The notes under the pieces are model-generated. The model was not told the origin of the DNA, did not search any database, and was given only the letters and a program-made list of their open reading frames with translations. Positions 1 through 10,707 of a stretch of 64,000 bases of DNA are shown here, piece after piece. The position numbers and the translations under genes are program-made. This DNA is from Candidatus Competibacteraceae bacterium (GTDB taxonomy: Bacteria > Pseudomonadota > Gammaproteobacteria > Competibacterales > Competibacteraceae). The stretch lies in contig JADJPA010000001.1 of assembly GCA_016713505.1 (NCBI GenBank), positions 1,931,001 through 1,995,000 on the forward strand. Direction: 5' to 3'. How positions within the stretch are numbered: position 1 is the stretch's first letter; each line of letters opens with the position of its first letter.

Positions 1-1
1 C

Positions 2-100
2 GCTGCTGGACCCGCCACCCCTCCGGCACCGGCCGTCGCGCCGCCCGCCGCCGTGCCGGCGCCGGCTCCCGCTGCTCCCGCCACAGGCCAACAACCATGA
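2..100 (+). CDS. C-terminal tail of an upstream gene (possibly YfgM-like)
   Basis: An open frame enters from the left edge and stops at TGA 98-100, overlapping the bamB start in an ATGA arrangement. The 32 visible residues are almost only Ala and Pro and end in TGQQP. No domain is visible. The translational coupling to bamB, and the common gammaproteobacterial order yfgM-bamB, suggest the end of the YfgM/TPR protein associated with the Sec translocon. That identity is inferred from position only. Confidence 0.5.
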   Translation, partial: AAGPATPPAPAVAPPAAVPAPAPAAPATGQQP

Positions 101-1257
101 TCCGTCGCGTACTCCCGCTTTTCTTGCTCGTGTTGAGCGCCGGCTGTAGCTGGTTCGGCGGCTGGTTCGGCGGTTCCGACAATACGGTTCCGCCCGCCGC
201 CTTGAAATCCATCACCTCGCCGGTCGGGATACAGCAGCTTTGGGAGACCAAGGTCGGCTCCGGCGCGGAAAATCAATTCATCCGGCTGACGCCCGCGCTG
301 GCGGACGGGCGAATTTATGCGGCCAGCTACGATGGCACGGTCACCGCGCTCGACGCGCTCAGCGGCCAGCGCCTGTGGGAAGTCACCACGAAATTGCCGA
401 TCTCAGGCGGGGTCGGCCTGAGCGACAAAGAGCTAGTCTTGGTCGGCACCGACAAAGGCCAAGTCGTCGCCCTGAGACAGGACGACGGCCAGGAAGTCTG
501 GAGGGCCACGGTTTCCAGCGAGGTGCTGGCGCCGCCGCGCGCGGCCAGGGGCACCGTCGTGGTCCGCACCAGCGACGGCAAATTCACCGGTCTGGACGCC
601 CGCTCCGGGGACCGGCGCTGGGTTTCCGCGCACGCCCTGCCCGCCCTCAGCCTGCGCGGCAATTCCGCGCCCGTCATCGTTCAGAATCTGGTCGTCGCCG
701 GCCTGGAGACCGGTAAGCTGCTCGTCATGTCGCTCGATAAGGGGCTGCCGCTGACTGAAAAGACCGTTTCTCCACCGCAAGGCCGCACCGAAATCGAGCG
801 GTTGATCGATATTGATTCCGAGCCGAAAGTCTTCGGCGATACCCTTTATTTGGTGGCTTATCGCGGCAGCGTTGCCGCCATCGACATGCGCGGCGGCAAC
901 CCGGTCTGGAACCGGGCGCTGTCCAGCTATGCTGGCCTTGATGTGGACGCCCAACACGTCTATGTCAGCGACGATGCCGATGCGGTGCTGGCGCTGGACC
1001 GGCGCGACGGCGGCACGCTTTGGAATCAGAACGAACTGAGCGGACGCCGGTTGACCGCCCCGGCCGCCAGCGACGATTACCTCGTGGTCGGCGACTTCGA
1101 AGGGTACCTGCATTGGCTGGACAAGAACGACGGACGCATCGTCGGGCGGATTCGCGCCGCCGGCAAAGCCATCATCGCACCCCCCCTCACGGCCGGAAAC
1201 ACGATCTTCGTCTACGGCAAGAACGGCGCGCTAGGTGCTTTTCGGGCCGGGGGCTGA
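97..1257 (+). CDS. bamB: Outer membrane assembly lipoprotein BamB
   Basis: The BamB subunit of the BAM complex inserts beta-barrel proteins into the outer membrane. The 386-residue product is close to the usual length of about 390. It has a lipoprotein signal with the box LSAGC and lipidated Cys17, followed by repeated PQQ/WD-like beta-propeller blades, with recurring patterns such as VTALDALSGQRLWE and VAALRQDDGQEVW. The start overlaps the stop of the preceding gene (ATGA), so translation is probably coupled. The 3' end abuts priA. In E. coli the next gene is der; here it is priA, so local order has changed. Confidence 0.95.
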   Translation: MIRRVLPLFLLVLSAGCSWFGGWFGGSDNTVPPAALKSITSPVGIQQLWETKVGSGAENQFIRLTPALADGRIYAASYDGTVTALDALSGQRLWEVTTKLPISGGVGLSDKELVLVGTDKGQVVALRQDDGQEVWRATVSSEVLAPPRAARGTVVVRTSDGKFTGLDARSGDRRWVSAHALPALSLRGNSAPVIVQNLVVAGLETGKLLVMSLDKGLPLTEKTVSPPQGRTEIERLIDIDSEPKVFGDTLYLVAYRGSVAAIDMRGGNPVWNRALSSYAGLDVDAQHVYVSDDADAVLALDRRDGGTLWNQNELSGRRLTAPAASDDYLVVGDFEGYLHWLDKNDGRIVGRIRAAGKAIIAPPLTAGNTIFVYGKNGALGAFRAGG

Positions 1258-1297
1258 ACGGTTCCCGGCGAGCCCAACTCCTGCCGGTCTTGCCGCC

Positions 1298-3514
1298 GTG
1301 GCCGATCTCATCTTGCGCATCGCCGTTCCTTCGCCGCTTTATCGAACCTTCGATTATTTACCTCCACCACAGTGTGATCCGACCACCCTCCAGCCTGGGG
1401 TTCGGGTGCGGATTCCGTTCGGACGCCGGCACGTCGTCGGATTTTTAATCGAGACCGGCAACAGTTCCGAGATGCCCGCCGACACGCTGCGGCCGGCCCA
1501 GCGGGTGCTTGACGAAGCGCCGGTACTCTCCGCCGAAGCACTGGCGTTGTTGCATTGGGCGCGCCGCTATTACCACCATCCGCCCGGCGAAGTGCTCGCC
1601 ACCGCCTTGCCGGTATTACTGCGTCAAGGCGAGCCGGCGCTGTCGCCGGCACCCCCCCCGCAATGGCGGATCAGCGGCGCCGGGCGCGCCGCGCTCGCCA
1701 CCGCGGCGCGCCTGCGGCGCGCCCCCGTCCAGCGGCGGCTACTGGAGCATCTGGCAAGCTGTTCCGCCGGGGTTACCACCGAAGCCCTACGCGCCGTCGC
1801 ACGGGATAGCGCCGCCCTTTTGCGGGCGCTGCACGAAAAAGGCTGGGTGGAATCCCTCACACCCTCCGCAGCGCTGGGTGCGCCGGCTGCGCCGGCGCTT
1901 GGCTCGCCGCCGACCCTGAACGACGCTCAAGCGGCGGCGGTCGCGGCGGTCCTGGCGGAGCTGGAGCAATTTCAGGTCTTTCTGCTGGAAGGCATTACCG
2001 GCAGCGGCAAAACCGAGGTTTATCTGCGCCTGATCGAAGCGGTGCTGGAATGCGGCCGGCAAACGCTGGTGCTGGTGCCGGAAATCGGCCTGACTCCCCA
2101 GTTGCTGGAGCGCTTCCGGGAGCGGTTGCCGGGACCGCTGGCGGTGCTGCATTCCGGTTTGAGCGACCGGGAACGGCTCAACGCCTGGCTGCTGGCGCGC
2201 GACGGCACCGCCAAAGTGGTGGTCGGCACCCGCTCGGCGGTGTTCGTACCGTTGCGCGCGCCGGGCCTGATCATCGTCGACGAAGAACACGATTCCTCCT
2301 TCAAGCAACAGGAGGGGTTCCGCTACCACGCCCGCGATCTGGCGGTGATTCGGGGCCGGCAACTGGGCATTCCGGTCATGTTGGGTTCCGCCACGCCGGC
2401 GCTGGAAAGCCGCCACAACGCCCAGCGCGGCCGCTACCGGCTGCTGAGCCTGCCCGAACGGGTCGGCGGCGGCAGCGAGCCGCCGATCGACATTCTGGAC
2501 CTGCGCCGCCAGCCGCTGGCCGAAGGGCTGTCGCGCCCGCTGTTGGAACGCATTCGACTCCATCTCGATCGCGACGAACAAGTGTTGCTGTTTCTCAACC
2601 GGCGCGGCTTTGCGCCGGTGTTGTTCTGTCATGAATGCGGTTGGTTGAGCCAGTGCCAGCACTGCGACGCCCGCATGACCCTGCACCTGCGCCGCAACCG
2701 CCTGATCTGCCACCATTGCGGCGATCAGCGGGCGGTGGATGCGCTCTGTCCGCTGTGCGGTAGCCTGGATCTGCGCCCGCTCGGCCAGGGGACCGAACGT
2801 CTGGAAAGCGTGCTGCGGCGCGAGTTTCCCGAGACCGCCGTCACCCGCATCGACCGCGATAGCACCCGCCGGCGCGGCAGCCTGCAAACCTTGCTCGCGG
2901 TCATTCAAAGCGGCGGACGCCGCCTGCTGATCGGGACGCAGATGCTGGCCAAGGGCCACCACTTTCCCGACGTGACGCTGGTCGGCATCGTGGACGCCGA
3001 TCAAGGGCTTTACGGCGTCGATTTCCGCGCCAGCGAGCGGATGGCGCAACTGATTCTTCAGGTCGCCGGGCGGGCCGGGCGGGCCGACAAACCGGGCACG
3101 GTCCTCATCCAAACCCATCAACCCGACCATCCGTTATTGCGGGTTTTAGTGTCGCAAGGCTACCCGGCTTTCGCGACGGCGGCGCTGGCGGAGCGGCAAG
3201 CCGCGCTGCTGCCGCCCTTCGCCCACCAGGCTTTGCTGCGGGCCGAAGCCACCACCGCCGAACAGGCCACGGCTTTTCTACGGATCGGACTGGCGCTGGC
3301 GGAACCGATCGCCGAGGACGTCGAATTGCTGGGGCCGGCCCCCGCGCCGATGGAGCGCCGCGCCGGCCGCTATCGCGCCCAGCTTTTGGTGCAGGCCGCG
3401 CAGCGCCAGCCGCTCCACCGCTTCCTGGAGCGGTGGGTTCCCTTATTGTGGGCGGAGCGCGGCGAACGCAGCGTCCGCTGGTCGCTGGATGTCGACCCCA
3501 TAGAGCTCTATTGA
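1298..3514 (+). CDS. priA: Primosomal protein N', replication restart helicase PriA
   Basis: PriA is a superfamily 2 DNA helicase that recognises stalled forks and reloads the replisome. The product is 738 residues from a GTG at 1298, which places the N-terminal DNA-binding start (VADLILRIAVPSPLYRTFDY) as in known PriA. An earlier in-frame GTG at 1235 would overlap bamB and adds 21 unrelated residues. Walker A GITGSGKT is at 232-239 and the DEEH box at 328-331. A zinc-binding region has paired cysteines (CHECG, CQHC, CHHCG, CPLCG). The C-terminal helicase motif includes QVAGRAGRADKPG. It follows bamB by 40 bases and is probably co-transcribed. Confidence 0.95.
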   Translation: MADLILRIAVPSPLYRTFDYLPPPQCDPTTLQPGVRVRIPFGRRHVVGFLIETGNSSEMPADTLRPAQRVLDEAPVLSAEALALLHWARRYYHHPPGEVLATALPVLLRQGEPALSPAPPPQWRISGAGRAALATAARLRRAPVQRRLLEHLASCSAGVTTEALRAVARDSAALLRALHEKGWVESLTPSAALGAPAAPALGSPPTLNDAQAAAVAAVLAELEQFQVFLLEGITGSGKTEVYLRLIEAVLECGRQTLVLVPEIGLTPQLLERFRERLPGPLAVLHSGLSDRERLNAWLLARDGTAKVVVGTRSAVFVPLRAPGLIIVDEEHDSSFKQQEGFRYHARDLAVIRGRQLGIPVMLGSATPALESRHNAQRGRYRLLSLPERVGGGSEPPIDILDLRRQPLAEGLSRPLLERIRLHLDRDEQVLLFLNRRGFAPVLFCHECGWLSQCQHCDARMTLHLRRNRLICHHCGDQRAVDALCPLCGSLDLRPLGQGTERLESVLRREFPETAVTRIDRDSTRRRGSLQTLLAVIQSGGRRLLIGTQMLAKGHHFPDVTLVGIVDADQGLYGVDFRASERMAQLILQVAGRAGRADKPGTVLIQTHQPDHPLLRVLVSQGYPAFATAALAERQAALLPPFAHQALLRAEATTAEQATAFLRIGLALAEPIAEDVELLGPAPAPMERRAGRYRAQLLVQAAQRQPLHRFLERWVPLLWAERGERSVRWSLDVDPIELY

Positions 3515-3834
3515 CGCTGCTCTGGCGGGTTCCAGGCGTCGTCAGCGGCCCCTTCCGCGCTTGGCCGCCGAAAAACGCACGCCTTGGTAAGTGGCTGCAA
3601 AAAATTTCAAGCGATTGAAAAAATAACTAAATCGCACAACCTTTACTTGACCGAGAATGCTACTACACTTTTTGGGTGCATGTGCGTTTTGGCACAGCCG
3701 AGCAACCACTGAAGGACGCGACGGAATCGAGCGTTCCGAGTCACCACCCCGGACCCCTGCTTCGCCAGCGCCACCGCAAGCGGCGATCCGGTCGCGCTCC
3801 CACCCCCATTCACCCTTGTTCTTGGAAACCCACA
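3515..3834. other. 320-base intergenic region upstream of the acetate transport genes
   Basis: No convincing gene is present. The middle (about 3590-3680) is AT-rich against a GC-rich background, as expected of a promoter region, and holds a TTGACC at 3647-3652, but no -10 box lies at a normal distance. A TGGCACAG near 3690 recalls sigma-54 elements, but the GG-N10-GC spacing fails by one base. It probably carries the promoter for the next two genes, not pinned down. Confidence 0.4.
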
Positions 3835-4143
3835 ATGCAACAAGATCTAGTACACGCCATAAAAAGCAATCCCAAATATCACGAGCTGCTCTCGAAACGT
3901 AAAGCGTTTGCCTGGATGCTGGCCTTCGTCATGCTGGTGATCTATTACGGCTTCATCCTGATCGTCGCTTTCAACAAAGAGTTCCTCGGCCAACCGCTGT
4001 CGCCCGGCTCCATCACCACGGTCGGAATTCCAGTCGGCTTGGGCGTCATCATCAGCGCCTTCGTGCTCACCGGCATCTACGTGTTCCGCGCCAACTCGGA
4101 ATTCGACCGGCTGACCCGCGAAATCAAGGAGGAAGTGCTATGA
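3835..4143 (+). CDS. yjcH: DUF485 inner membrane protein (YjcH-like)
   Basis: A 102-residue protein with two hydrophobic segments (about residues 25-47 and 62-83) and a charged C-terminus rich in Glu, Lys and Arg. This is the usual size and layout of the DUF485/YjcH family, which is encoded directly before acetate permease genes and thought to assist the transporter. The ATG at 3835 gives the family N-terminus ([18 protein letters not shown]); longer in-frame starts add basic sequence with no homologue. It overlaps actP by four bases (ATGA), indicating coupling. Confidence 0.9.
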   Translation: MQQDLVHAIKSNPKYHELLSKRKAFAWMLAFVMLVIYYGFILIVAFNKEFLGQPLSPGSITTVGIPVGLGVIISAFVLTGIYVFRANSEFDRLTREIKEEVL

Positions 4144-5825
4144 AATTTTGGAAAAATGCCAGTGCGATCTTGGCGCTGAGCCTTGTCGCCGGCGCGGCGC
4201 TGGCCGCCGGCGATGTGGGCGAAGTCAAAAAACAAGCGGTCAATGTCACCGCCATCATCATGTTCCTGATCTTTGTCGGCGCCACCCTGGGCATCACCTA
4301 TTGGGCGGCGCAGCGCACCAAGACCGCCAAGGACTTCTACGCCGCCGGCGGCGGCATCACCGGCTTCCAGAACGGCTTGGCGATCGCGGGCGATTACATG
4401 TCCGCCGCCTCGTTCCTGGGCATTTCCGGGCTGGTGTTCATCAACGGCTACGACGGCTTGATCTACTCGGTGGGCTGGCTGGTCGGCTGGCCGATCATCA
4501 TGTTCCTGATGGCCGAACAGCTGCGCAACCTCGGCAAGTACACCTACGCCGACGTAGTGTCCTACCGCTTCCAGCGGGTACCGATGCGCACCATGGCCGC
4601 CACCGGTTCGCTGGTGGTGGTGATCCTCTACTTGATCGGCCAAATGGTCGGCGCCGGCAAGCTGATTCAGGTGCTGTTCGGACTGGATTACACCTACGCG
4701 GTGATCATCGTCGGCATCTTGATCGTTCTCTATGTCACGTTCGGCGGGATGCTCGCAACGACTTGGGTGCAGATCATCAAGGCCTGTCTGCTGTTGGGCG
4801 GCGCGACGATCATCGCCTTCGGGGCGCTCTACGTCGCCACCGCCGGTTCCATGAGCCCGGAAGCGCTGTTCCGCCGAGCGACCGAAATCCACGCCAAAAA
4901 AGACGCCCTGATGCGACCTGGGGTGTTGGTCACCAGCGCCACCGAAGCCATTTCGCTCGGTCTGGCGTTGATGTTCGGCACCGCCGGCTTGCCCCATATC
5001 TTGATGCGGTTCTTCACCGTACCCAACGCCACCGAAGCCCGCAAATCGGTGTTCTACGCCACCGGTTTCATCGGCTATTTCTACATCCTGACCTTCCTGA
5101 TCGGCTTTGGCGCCATCGTGCTGCTGATGCCGGCGGATTCCGGCTTCATGGTGACGAATGCCAAGGGCGTGCTGGAACTGAAAGGCGGCCAGAACATGGC
5201 GGCGGTCAATCTGGCGGCGGCGGTGGGCGGCAACTTTCTGCTGGGCTTCATCTCGGCGGTCGCTTTCGCCACCATTCTGGCGGTAGTGTCCGGGCTGACC
5301 TTGGCCGGCGCCTCGGCGATCTCGCACGACCTGTACGCCAACGTGTTCGCGCACGGCAATGTCAACGAGCAGCAAGAAGTCCGGGTATCGAAGATGGCCA
5401 CGCTGGTGTTGGGCATCATCGCCATTCTGTTGGGCATCGCCTTCGAGCAGCAAAACGTCGCCTACATGGTCGGCCTGACCTTCGCGGTGGCGGCCAGCGC
5501 TAACTTCCCGATCCTGATTGCCTCGATCTTCTGGTCGAAGATGACCACCAAGGGCGCGCTGCTGGGCGGCTGGCTGGGTCTGATCAGCTCCACGCTGTTC
5601 GTGATTCTGGGGCCGACGGTGTGGACCGACGTGCTCAAGCTGGGCGATCCGATCTTCCCGCTCAAAAATCCGGCGCTGTTCTCGATGGCGATCTCGTTCC
5701 TGGGAATCTGGCTCGGCTCGATCATGGACAACAGCGAAAACGCCCGGCAGGAACGCGCGGCTTTCGAGGCGCAGGATGTCCGCTGTCAGACCGGCATAGG
5801 CGCCGAGGGCGCGTCCGGCCACTGA
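4140..5825 (+). CDS. actP: Cation/acetate symporter ActP
   Basis: A sodium:solute symporter family permease of 561 residues (E. coli ActP is about 549), expected in the inner membrane and importing acetate and related short monocarboxylates. The N-terminus [20 protein letters not shown] is a signal-like hydrophobic segment ending near ALAAGD. About 13 further membrane helices follow. Family signatures include the [13 protein letters not shown] region and [16 protein letters not shown]. It is coupled to the DUF485 gene upstream and followed by a strong terminator at 5894-5929. A long open frame on the opposite strand across this gene is a codon-usage shadow. Confidence 0.95.
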   Translation: MKFWKNASAILALSLVAGAALAAGDVGEVKKQAVNVTAIIMFLIFVGATLGITYWAAQRTKTAKDFYAAGGGITGFQNGLAIAGDYMSAASFLGISGLVFINGYDGLIYSVGWLVGWPIIMFLMAEQLRNLGKYTYADVVSYRFQRVPMRTMAATGSLVVVILYLIGQMVGAGKLIQVLFGLDYTYAVIIVGILIVLYVTFGGMLATTWVQIIKACLLLGGATIIAFGALYVATAGSMSPEALFRRATEIHAKKDALMRPGVLVTSATEAISLGLALMFGTAGLPHILMRFFTVPNATEARKSVFYATGFIGYFYILTFLIGFGAIVLLMPADSGFMVTNAKGVLELKGGQNMAAVNLAAAVGGNFLLGFISAVAFATILAVVSGLTLAGASAISHDLYANVFAHGNVNEQQEVRVSKMATLVLGIIAILLGIAFEQQNVAYMVGLTFAVAASANFPILIASIFWSKMTTKGALLGGWLGLISSTLFVILGPTVWTDVLKLGDPIFPLKNPALFSMAISFLGIWLGSIMDNSENARQERAAFEAQDVRCQTGIGAEGASGH

Positions 5826-5893
5826 CCGACTTGAGCCGACGGGCGCGGCTTCGAAAGCGCCAAACGCCCGCCGGCTGCAAATCTGCTAAGATG

Positions 5894-5929
5894 AACCCCC
5901 TTCGGACTCGATGCCGCAAGGGGGTTTTT
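5894..5929 (+). terminator. Rho-independent terminator after actP
   Basis: Stem CCCCCTT (5896-5902) pairs with AAGGGGG (5918-5924) around a 15-base loop and is followed directly by TTTTT. It lies about 70 bases after the actP stop and ahead of the next gene, so it closes the acetate transport operon. Confidence 0.85.
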
Positions 5930-5951
5930 AACGTAACCGGACACAATAGCC

Positions 5952-7835
5952 GTGGCCATCTCCGACGACTTGGATCGAAAAACCTTTCTCGCGCAACTGC
6001 CCCCTTTCAACCAGCTACCCGAGTCAGAACTGGAGCGGCTCGCCCAGGAATTGACGGTCGGTCGCTACGCTGCTGGTGAGGCCTTGATAAAGGCCGGGGA
6101 AATGCCGGCGGGCCTGTTTATCGTCATCGATGGCGCGGTTTGGGAAACCGACGACGCGCTGTCGGCTCCGGATTCCGCCAAGACCTTCGGACCCGGTAGC
6201 GCTACCCTGCTGTGCATCACCTCGTTTTACGCGAGTGAGGATACCTTCGATACCCGCGCCCTGCTGGAAGGCGCCAGCAAGCGTAGTTTCGTAGCCGCCG
6301 AGGCGACCCGCTGTTATTGCCTGCCCCGAACCGCCTTCCTGCAAGCCGTGCGCGACAATCCAGGCTTCGCGCGCTTCTACGATCTCACTATTTCGCAGCG
6401 GCCGGCGCCGCGCCAAACCGCTGATGACGTGCGGGAGCTGTCGGCGTTCACGGTCACCAAAATTCAGGATGTTTACATCCATCCGCCGACTTATGTCACC
6501 GCCGAGGCGACGATTCGCGAAGCCGCGGTGGCGATGAAGGCGAACAAAACCAATTCGGTGCTGGTCCGACACGGCGATCAAACCGGCATCGTGACCGCCA
6601 CGGATTTGCGAGAGGCCGCCATCATCGAGCGGCGCTCCTTGGATGCGCCGGTCGGCCCGCTCGCCACCTACGAATTGGTCGGCATGACGCCGGACGACTT
6701 TCTGTTCAACGCCCTACTGCGGATGACCCGCCACAACATCAGCCGGCTGGTGATCCGCGACGGCCCCGCCATCCACGGCATCCTCGAACAGATCGACCTG
6801 CTGAGCTATTGGTCCAACCACTCGCATCTGATCGCCCTGCAAATCGAACGCGCGCATTCCAAGGAAGAACTGAAGTGGGCCAGCCGCGACCTGATCAACG
6901 TAATCCGCGATCTGTACGCCAAGGGCATCAAGATTCGCTACATCATGCAACTGGTGTCCGAGCTCAACAAAAAGATGCTGCGGAAGCTGTTCGAGCTGCT
7001 GGTGCCGCCGGCGCTGCTGGACAACGCCTGTCTGTTGGTGCTGGGCAGTGAAGGCCGCGAGGAGCAGGTGCTGAAAACCGATCAGGATAACGCGCTGATC
7101 CTGCGCGATGAGTTTTCCTGGCCCGAGCTGGAACGGATCACCCAGGAGTTCACCGAAAGCTTGCTCGATTTCGGCTACCCTCGCTGCCCCGGCAATATCA
7201 TGGTGTCCAACCCCTACTGGGCCAAGCCGGTGGCGGGCTTCAAGGAAGAACTGTTTCAGTGGATCGTCCATCCCACTCACGATTCCTTCCTGCAATTCGC
7301 GATCTTTTTCGACGCCAAGGCGGTGGCCGGCGATGAAAACCTGCTGCGGCACGTCAAGGATCGGATGCACCGCCTGCTCGGCGACTATCGGTCCTTTTAC
7401 AGCCAATTCGCCAGGGCCACCGTGGCGTTTGAAACACCGCTCGGTTTTTTCACCAATTTCGTGCTTGAGAAAAATCGCAATGAATTGGATATTAAGAAAG
7501 GCGGCATCTTTCCCATCGTTCACGGCGTCCGCAGCTTGGCCTTGGAGTACCGCTTACCGCAAACCAATACCATCGAACGCATCACCGCCCTGAGCCAGCG
7601 CAACCTGTTCGAAGCATCGTTTGGGACCGAATTGATCGAGGCGTTCACCTTCATGTCCGCGCTGCGCACCCAAGCCGGCCTGCGCAAGATCGGGCAAGGC
7701 GTACCGCAGGACAATTACATGAACCCTAAGGAACTGAACAAGTTGGAGCGGGAGCAGTTGCGCGATTCGTTTAAGATCGTCAATGAATTCAAAAAATTTA
7801 TTACCTACCACTTCAAACTCGGGATGATCGGCTGA
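5952..7835 (+). CDS. Cyclic-nucleotide-binding/CBS/DUF294 nucleotidyltransferase protein
   Basis: A 627-residue cytoplasmic signalling protein with three recognisable parts. Residues about 10-130 form a cNMP-binding-like beta barrel, about 170-290 hold two CBS motifs ([11 protein letters not shown]), and about 320-480 form a DUF294 nucleotidyltransferase with GSEGREEQ at 365 and TDQDNAL shortly after, followed by a DUF294 C-terminal helical domain. The family resembles the uridylyltransferase part of GlnD and is often encoded near acetate permease genes; its substrate is not settled. Start is GTG at 5952, after the terminator. A link to acetate or nucleotide sensing is inference. Confidence 0.9.
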   Translation: MAISDDLDRKTFLAQLPPFNQLPESELERLAQELTVGRYAAGEALIKAGEMPAGLFIVIDGAVWETDDALSAPDSAKTFGPGSATLLCITSFYASEDTFDTRALLEGASKRSFVAAEATRCYCLPRTAFLQAVRDNPGFARFYDLTISQRPAPRQTADDVRELSAFTVTKIQDVYIHPPTYVTAEATIREAAVAMKANKTNSVLVRHGDQTGIVTATDLREAAIIERRSLDAPVGPLATYELVGMTPDDFLFNALLRMTRHNISRLVIRDGPAIHGILEQIDLLSYWSNHSHLIALQIERAHSKEELKWASRDLINVIRDLYAKGIKIRYIMQLVSELNKKMLRKLFELLVPPALLDNACLLVLGSEGREEQVLKTDQDNALILRDEFSWPELERITQEFTESLLDFGYPRCPGNIMVSNPYWAKPVAGFKEELFQWIVHPTHDSFLQFAIFFDAKAVAGDENLLRHVKDRMHRLLGDYRSFYSQFARATVAFETPLGFFTNFVLEKNRNELDIKKGGIFPIVHGVRSLALEYRLPQTNTIERITALSQRNLFEASFGTELIEAFTFMSALRTQAGLRKIGQGVPQDNYMNPKELNKLEREQLRDSFKIVNEFKKFITYHFKLGMIG

Positions 7836-7863
7836 TCGAAAGACCCGCCAGCAAGGTTTTATT

Positions 7864-9648
7864 TTGAAAACGCACCTGCAAGCCCTGATGACTCAAGCGC
7901 TCGAAGCGTTGCTTCGGGACGGCTTATTGGCGGGCGAGCCGCCGACCGATATTCCGCTGGAGCGCGCTCGCGACCGAACTCACGGTGATTTTGCCAGCGC
8001 TATCGCCCTGATGCTGGCAAAAACCGCGCGCCGCAAACCTCGCGAGTTGGCCGAGCGCATCGTCGCCGCGCTCCCCGAGTCCGACCGCGTGGCCAACGTG
8101 GAAATCGCGGGGCCCGGCTTCATCAATTTTTTTCTGACGCCCACCGCCTATCACGGAATCCTCGCGGACATTCTCGAACAAGGCGATGCCTTCGGTCGCG
8201 GTTCGCTCGGCGCGGGCCGGCGGGTGCAAGTGGAATTCGTTTCCGCCAATCCGACCGGCCCCTTGCACGTCGGCCACGGGCGCGGCGCGGCCTTCGGCGC
8301 CACCGTCGCCAACCTGCTGGACGCCATCGGCTATCAGGTCCACCGGGAATATTACGTCAACGATGCCGGGCGGCAGATGAACATTCTCGCCGTCAGCATC
8401 TGGTTGCGCTATCTCGAACACTGCGGCGAACGGCTCACTTTTCCCAGCAACGGCTATCGGGGCGACTACGTGCGCGAGATCGCCACCCGGATTTACGCCG
8501 AGCACGGCGGCGCCTACGTGCTGCCGTCGGCGCGGGTTTTTCAGGGCCTGCCGGCGGATGAAACTCAGGATGAAGCCGGCCATCAGGTCGCTGGAGGCGA
8601 TAAGGAAACCTATATCGACGCACTGGTCGAACGCGCGCGAACGCTTCTCGGCGAGCGCCGTTACGGCTTCATCTTCGACTTGGGCCTCAAGACCATCCTC
8701 GCCGATATCCGCGACGATCTGCGGGACTTTGGGGTGGTCTACGAGCACTGGTACTCGGAACGCACCCTGGAGCACAGCGGCGTGGTCGATCAGTCGCTCG
8801 AACGACTGCGCGCCGCCGGTTATCTTTACGAGCAAGAGGGCGCGCTGTGGTTTCGTTCCAGCGCCTTCGGCGATGAAAAGGATCGGGTGGTGCGGCGCGA
8901 AAACGGTCAAACGACGTACTTCGCGTCGGATATCGCCTACCACCTGGAAAAATTCGAACGGGGTTTCGACTGGGTGATCGATGTCTGGGGCGCCGATCAC
9001 CACGGCTACGTACCCCGCATCAAGGCGACGCTGCAAGCGCTGGGAGAAAACCCGGACCGCCTGGCGGTGTTACTGGTGCAATTCGCCATCCTTTACCGCA
9101 ACGGCGAACGGGCGCCGATGTCTACCCGCTCCGGTGAGTTCGTCACCTTGCGCGAACTGCGCCGGGAGATCGGCAACGATGCCGCCCGTTTCTTCTACGT
9201 GATGCGCAAGAGCGAGCAACATCTGGACTTCGATCTCGATCTGGCCAAGTCGCAATCGAAAGACAATCCCGTATACTATATTCAGTACGCTCACGCTCGG
9301 GTTTGTAGCGTGCTCAGGCAATTGCGCGAAAAAGGTCTAAGCCGCGACGAGGCGCGTGGCAACGCCAATCTGGGGCTGCTGGTCGAACCGCACGAAGAAT
9401 TGTTGCTGGTGGCGCTGTCCCGATATCCAGAAGTGGTCGAAGCGGCCGCACTCGCGCACGAGCCGCACCAATTGGCCCATTATCTGCGAGAACTGGCCAA
9501 TGCCTTTCATACGTATTATAACGAGCATCGGGTCTTGGTAACGGATGATGCGTTGCGCGACGCCCGTCTCAACCTAAGCGTCGCCACGCGGCAAATCATT
9601 AAAAACGGTCTTAGCTTGTTGGGCGTTTCGGCTCCGGAGGTCATGTGA
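7864..9648 (+). CDS. argS: Arginyl-tRNA synthetase
   Basis: Class I synthetase of 594 residues that charges tRNA-Arg. The HIGH box reads HVGHG at 135-139 within [15 protein letters not shown]. The KMSKS region is the degenerate MSTRSGEF usual for ArgS, and the C-terminus holds the DALR anticodon-binding domain. The start is TTG at 7864, which gives [16 protein letters not shown] matching the family N-terminal helix; no ATG lies upstream in a suitable place. A TTG start on an essential synthetase is uncommon and may keep expression low. The stop overlaps the next start (GTGA). Confidence 0.96.
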   Translation: MKTHLQALMTQALEALLRDGLLAGEPPTDIPLERARDRTHGDFASAIALMLAKTARRKPRELAERIVAALPESDRVANVEIAGPGFINFFLTPTAYHGILADILEQGDAFGRGSLGAGRRVQVEFVSANPTGPLHVGHGRGAAFGATVANLLDAIGYQVHREYYVNDAGRQMNILAVSIWLRYLEHCGERLTFPSNGYRGDYVREIATRIYAEHGGAYVLPSARVFQGLPADETQDEAGHQVAGGDKETYIDALVERARTLLGERRYGFIFDLGLKTILADIRDDLRDFGVVYEHWYSERTLEHSGVVDQSLERLRAAGYLYEQEGALWFRSSAFGDEKDRVVRRENGQTTYFASDIAYHLEKFERGFDWVIDVWGADHHGYVPRIKATLQALGENPDRLAVLLVQFAILYRNGERAPMSTRSGEFVTLRELRREIGNDAARFFYVMRKSEQHLDFDLDLAKSQSKDNPVYYIQYAHARVCSVLRQLREKGLSRDEARGNANLGLLVEPHEELLLVALSRYPEVVEAAALAHEPHQLAHYLRELANAFHTYYNEHRVLVTDDALRDARLNLSVATRQIIKNGLSLLGVSAPEVM

Positions 9649-10613
9649 GCATCCGTCGCGATTACAAACCCGCTTCCAATTGGCAGCGCCGCCGTCAGGC
9701 GGTGCGCCAGCATGGGTTGTTGATGGTCACGCTGGTCCTGATCGGACTGTTCGGTGGTTTGCTGGCCTATATCAAAAAGGGCGGCCAACACCCAAGCGCG
9801 CCAACCGCCGCCGCGACCGCCGCCGATCCTGCCCCCGCCGCGACCGCCGCCGATCCTGCCCCCGCCGCGCCTCCCGCCGGTCGACCGTCGGCTGCCAGCC
9901 CGCCGGTCGCATCGGCAACGCCGAAACCCGTGGCTGAAACCGTACCGGCCGCCCCCAAACCTAAATACGACTTTTATACCGAACTCCCCAAGCGGCAAAT
10001 CGATATTCGCCGGGAAGAGTCCAGATCGCGCAGTACCGCCGCTCGGGCGGCCAGTCGCGCGCAAGCGCTCTCGGAACCCCCACGTAAATCGGCCCTGGCC
10101 AAAAAGAACGCCACCGAGCCAGCTATCGCTACGCCGGTCGCCAGCGGGACCAAACCCGCCACGTCAAAGAAGACCGCCACAAAACCGGATGCCACCGCAA
10201 CCGCCGCCAGCGGGACCAAACCCGCCACGTCAAAGAAGACCGCCACAAAACCGGATGCCGCCACCACCGCCGCCAGCGGGACCAAACCCGCTACCTTGAA
10301 GAAGACCCCCGCCAAACCCGATGTCGCCACCACCGGCAGCCGCGCCGCGCCGACCCCACCGATTCGTAACCTGACTACACCCACCGGCCCGACCTCCAGC
10401 AGCTCCAAGCCGATAGCGCCAATCCGCCATCTTACCGCGCCGCCCGATGCCGGCGGCCCCCGCTCCGCCCGTCCCATTCACAACGCCACCACGCCGACCA
10501 CCACCTCCGCCGGTGGACCCAGGCTGACCAAACCCGCCAACGCCCCGGCCCGCCCGGCGCAAACGGCCAAACCGATCAGCCCAAGTTCGGCGATTGCGGT
10601 GAAAAGCGAATAA
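9645..10613 (+). CDS. FtsN-like single-pass membrane protein without a SPOR domain
   Basis: A 322-residue protein starting at GTG 9645, with GGAGG just upstream and overlapping the argS stop. It has a basic cytoplasmic N-terminus, one membrane helix (about 23-43), an Ala/Pro linker and the motif [12 protein letters not shown] (107-118), which is typical of SPOR-family cell-division proteins encoded after argS. The rest is low-complexity Lys/Pro/Thr/Ala sequence, including three 22-residue repeats from residue 166, and it ends without the expected C-terminal SPOR fold. No frameshifted SPOR remnant is visible downstream. A periplasmic or envelope role is likely; binding of denuded glycan cannot be assumed. 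Confidence 0.7.
   Translation: MSIRRDYKPASNWQRRRQAVRQHGLLMVTLVLIGLFGGLLAYIKKGGQHPSAPTAAATAADPAPAATAADPAPAAPPAGRPSAASPPVASATPKPVAETVPAAPKPKYDFYTELPKRQIDIRREESRSRSTAARAASRAQALSEPPRKSALAKKNATEPAIATPVASGTKPATSKKTATKPDATATAASGTKPATSKKTATKPDAATTAASGTKPATLKKTPAKPDVATTGSRAAPTPPIRNLTTPTGPTSSSSKPIAPIRHLTAPPDAGGPRSARPIHNATTPTTTSAGGPRLTKPANAPARPAQTAKPISPSSAIAVKSE
9812..9868 (+). repeat. Two-copy 27-base direct repeat
   Basis: The unit reading GCCGCGACCGCCGCCGATCC and on to TGCCCCC occurs twice in tandem and encodes the TAADPAPAA linker of the FtsN-like protein. It keeps the reading frame. Edges are approximate. Confidence 0.6.
10140..10337 (+). repeat. Three tandem 66-base repeats
   Basis: Copies begin at 10140, 10206 and 10272, each starting GCCAGCGGGACCAAACCCGC. 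They encode 22-residue units beginning ASGTKPAT and containing KKTATKPDA. Copies one and two are almost identical at DNA level and copy three has diverged ([10 protein letters not shown]). This points to recent in-frame expansion. Confidence 0.9.
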
Positions 10614-10707
10614 TCCCAACGATTCCGACAAACCGCTCGGTCCTAGCACAGCTTATGGTTGCTGGCGCGGCGCTTGCCCGATATCCAGACGCTTTATTTG
10701 CTTAATA

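Noticed and set aside
1787..3130. A 447-codon minus-strand frame inside priA
   Set aside because: Same antisense composition effect; priA motifs on the plus strand are unambiguous.
3687..3702. Sigma-54 promoter upstream of the acetate genes (TGGCACAG...)
   Set aside because: The distance from GG to the next GC is not ten bases, so the essential spacing is wrong.
4077..5822. A 581-codon open frame on the minus strand across actP
   Set aside because: It is wholly antisense to a clear symporter gene, is rich in His, Gln, Asp and Arg as expected from the complement of GC-rich codons, and has no recognisable domain.
10140..10337. CRISPR array
   Set aside because: The three 66-base units are directly adjacent without spacers, in frame within a gene, and encode a Lys/Pro/Thr stalk.
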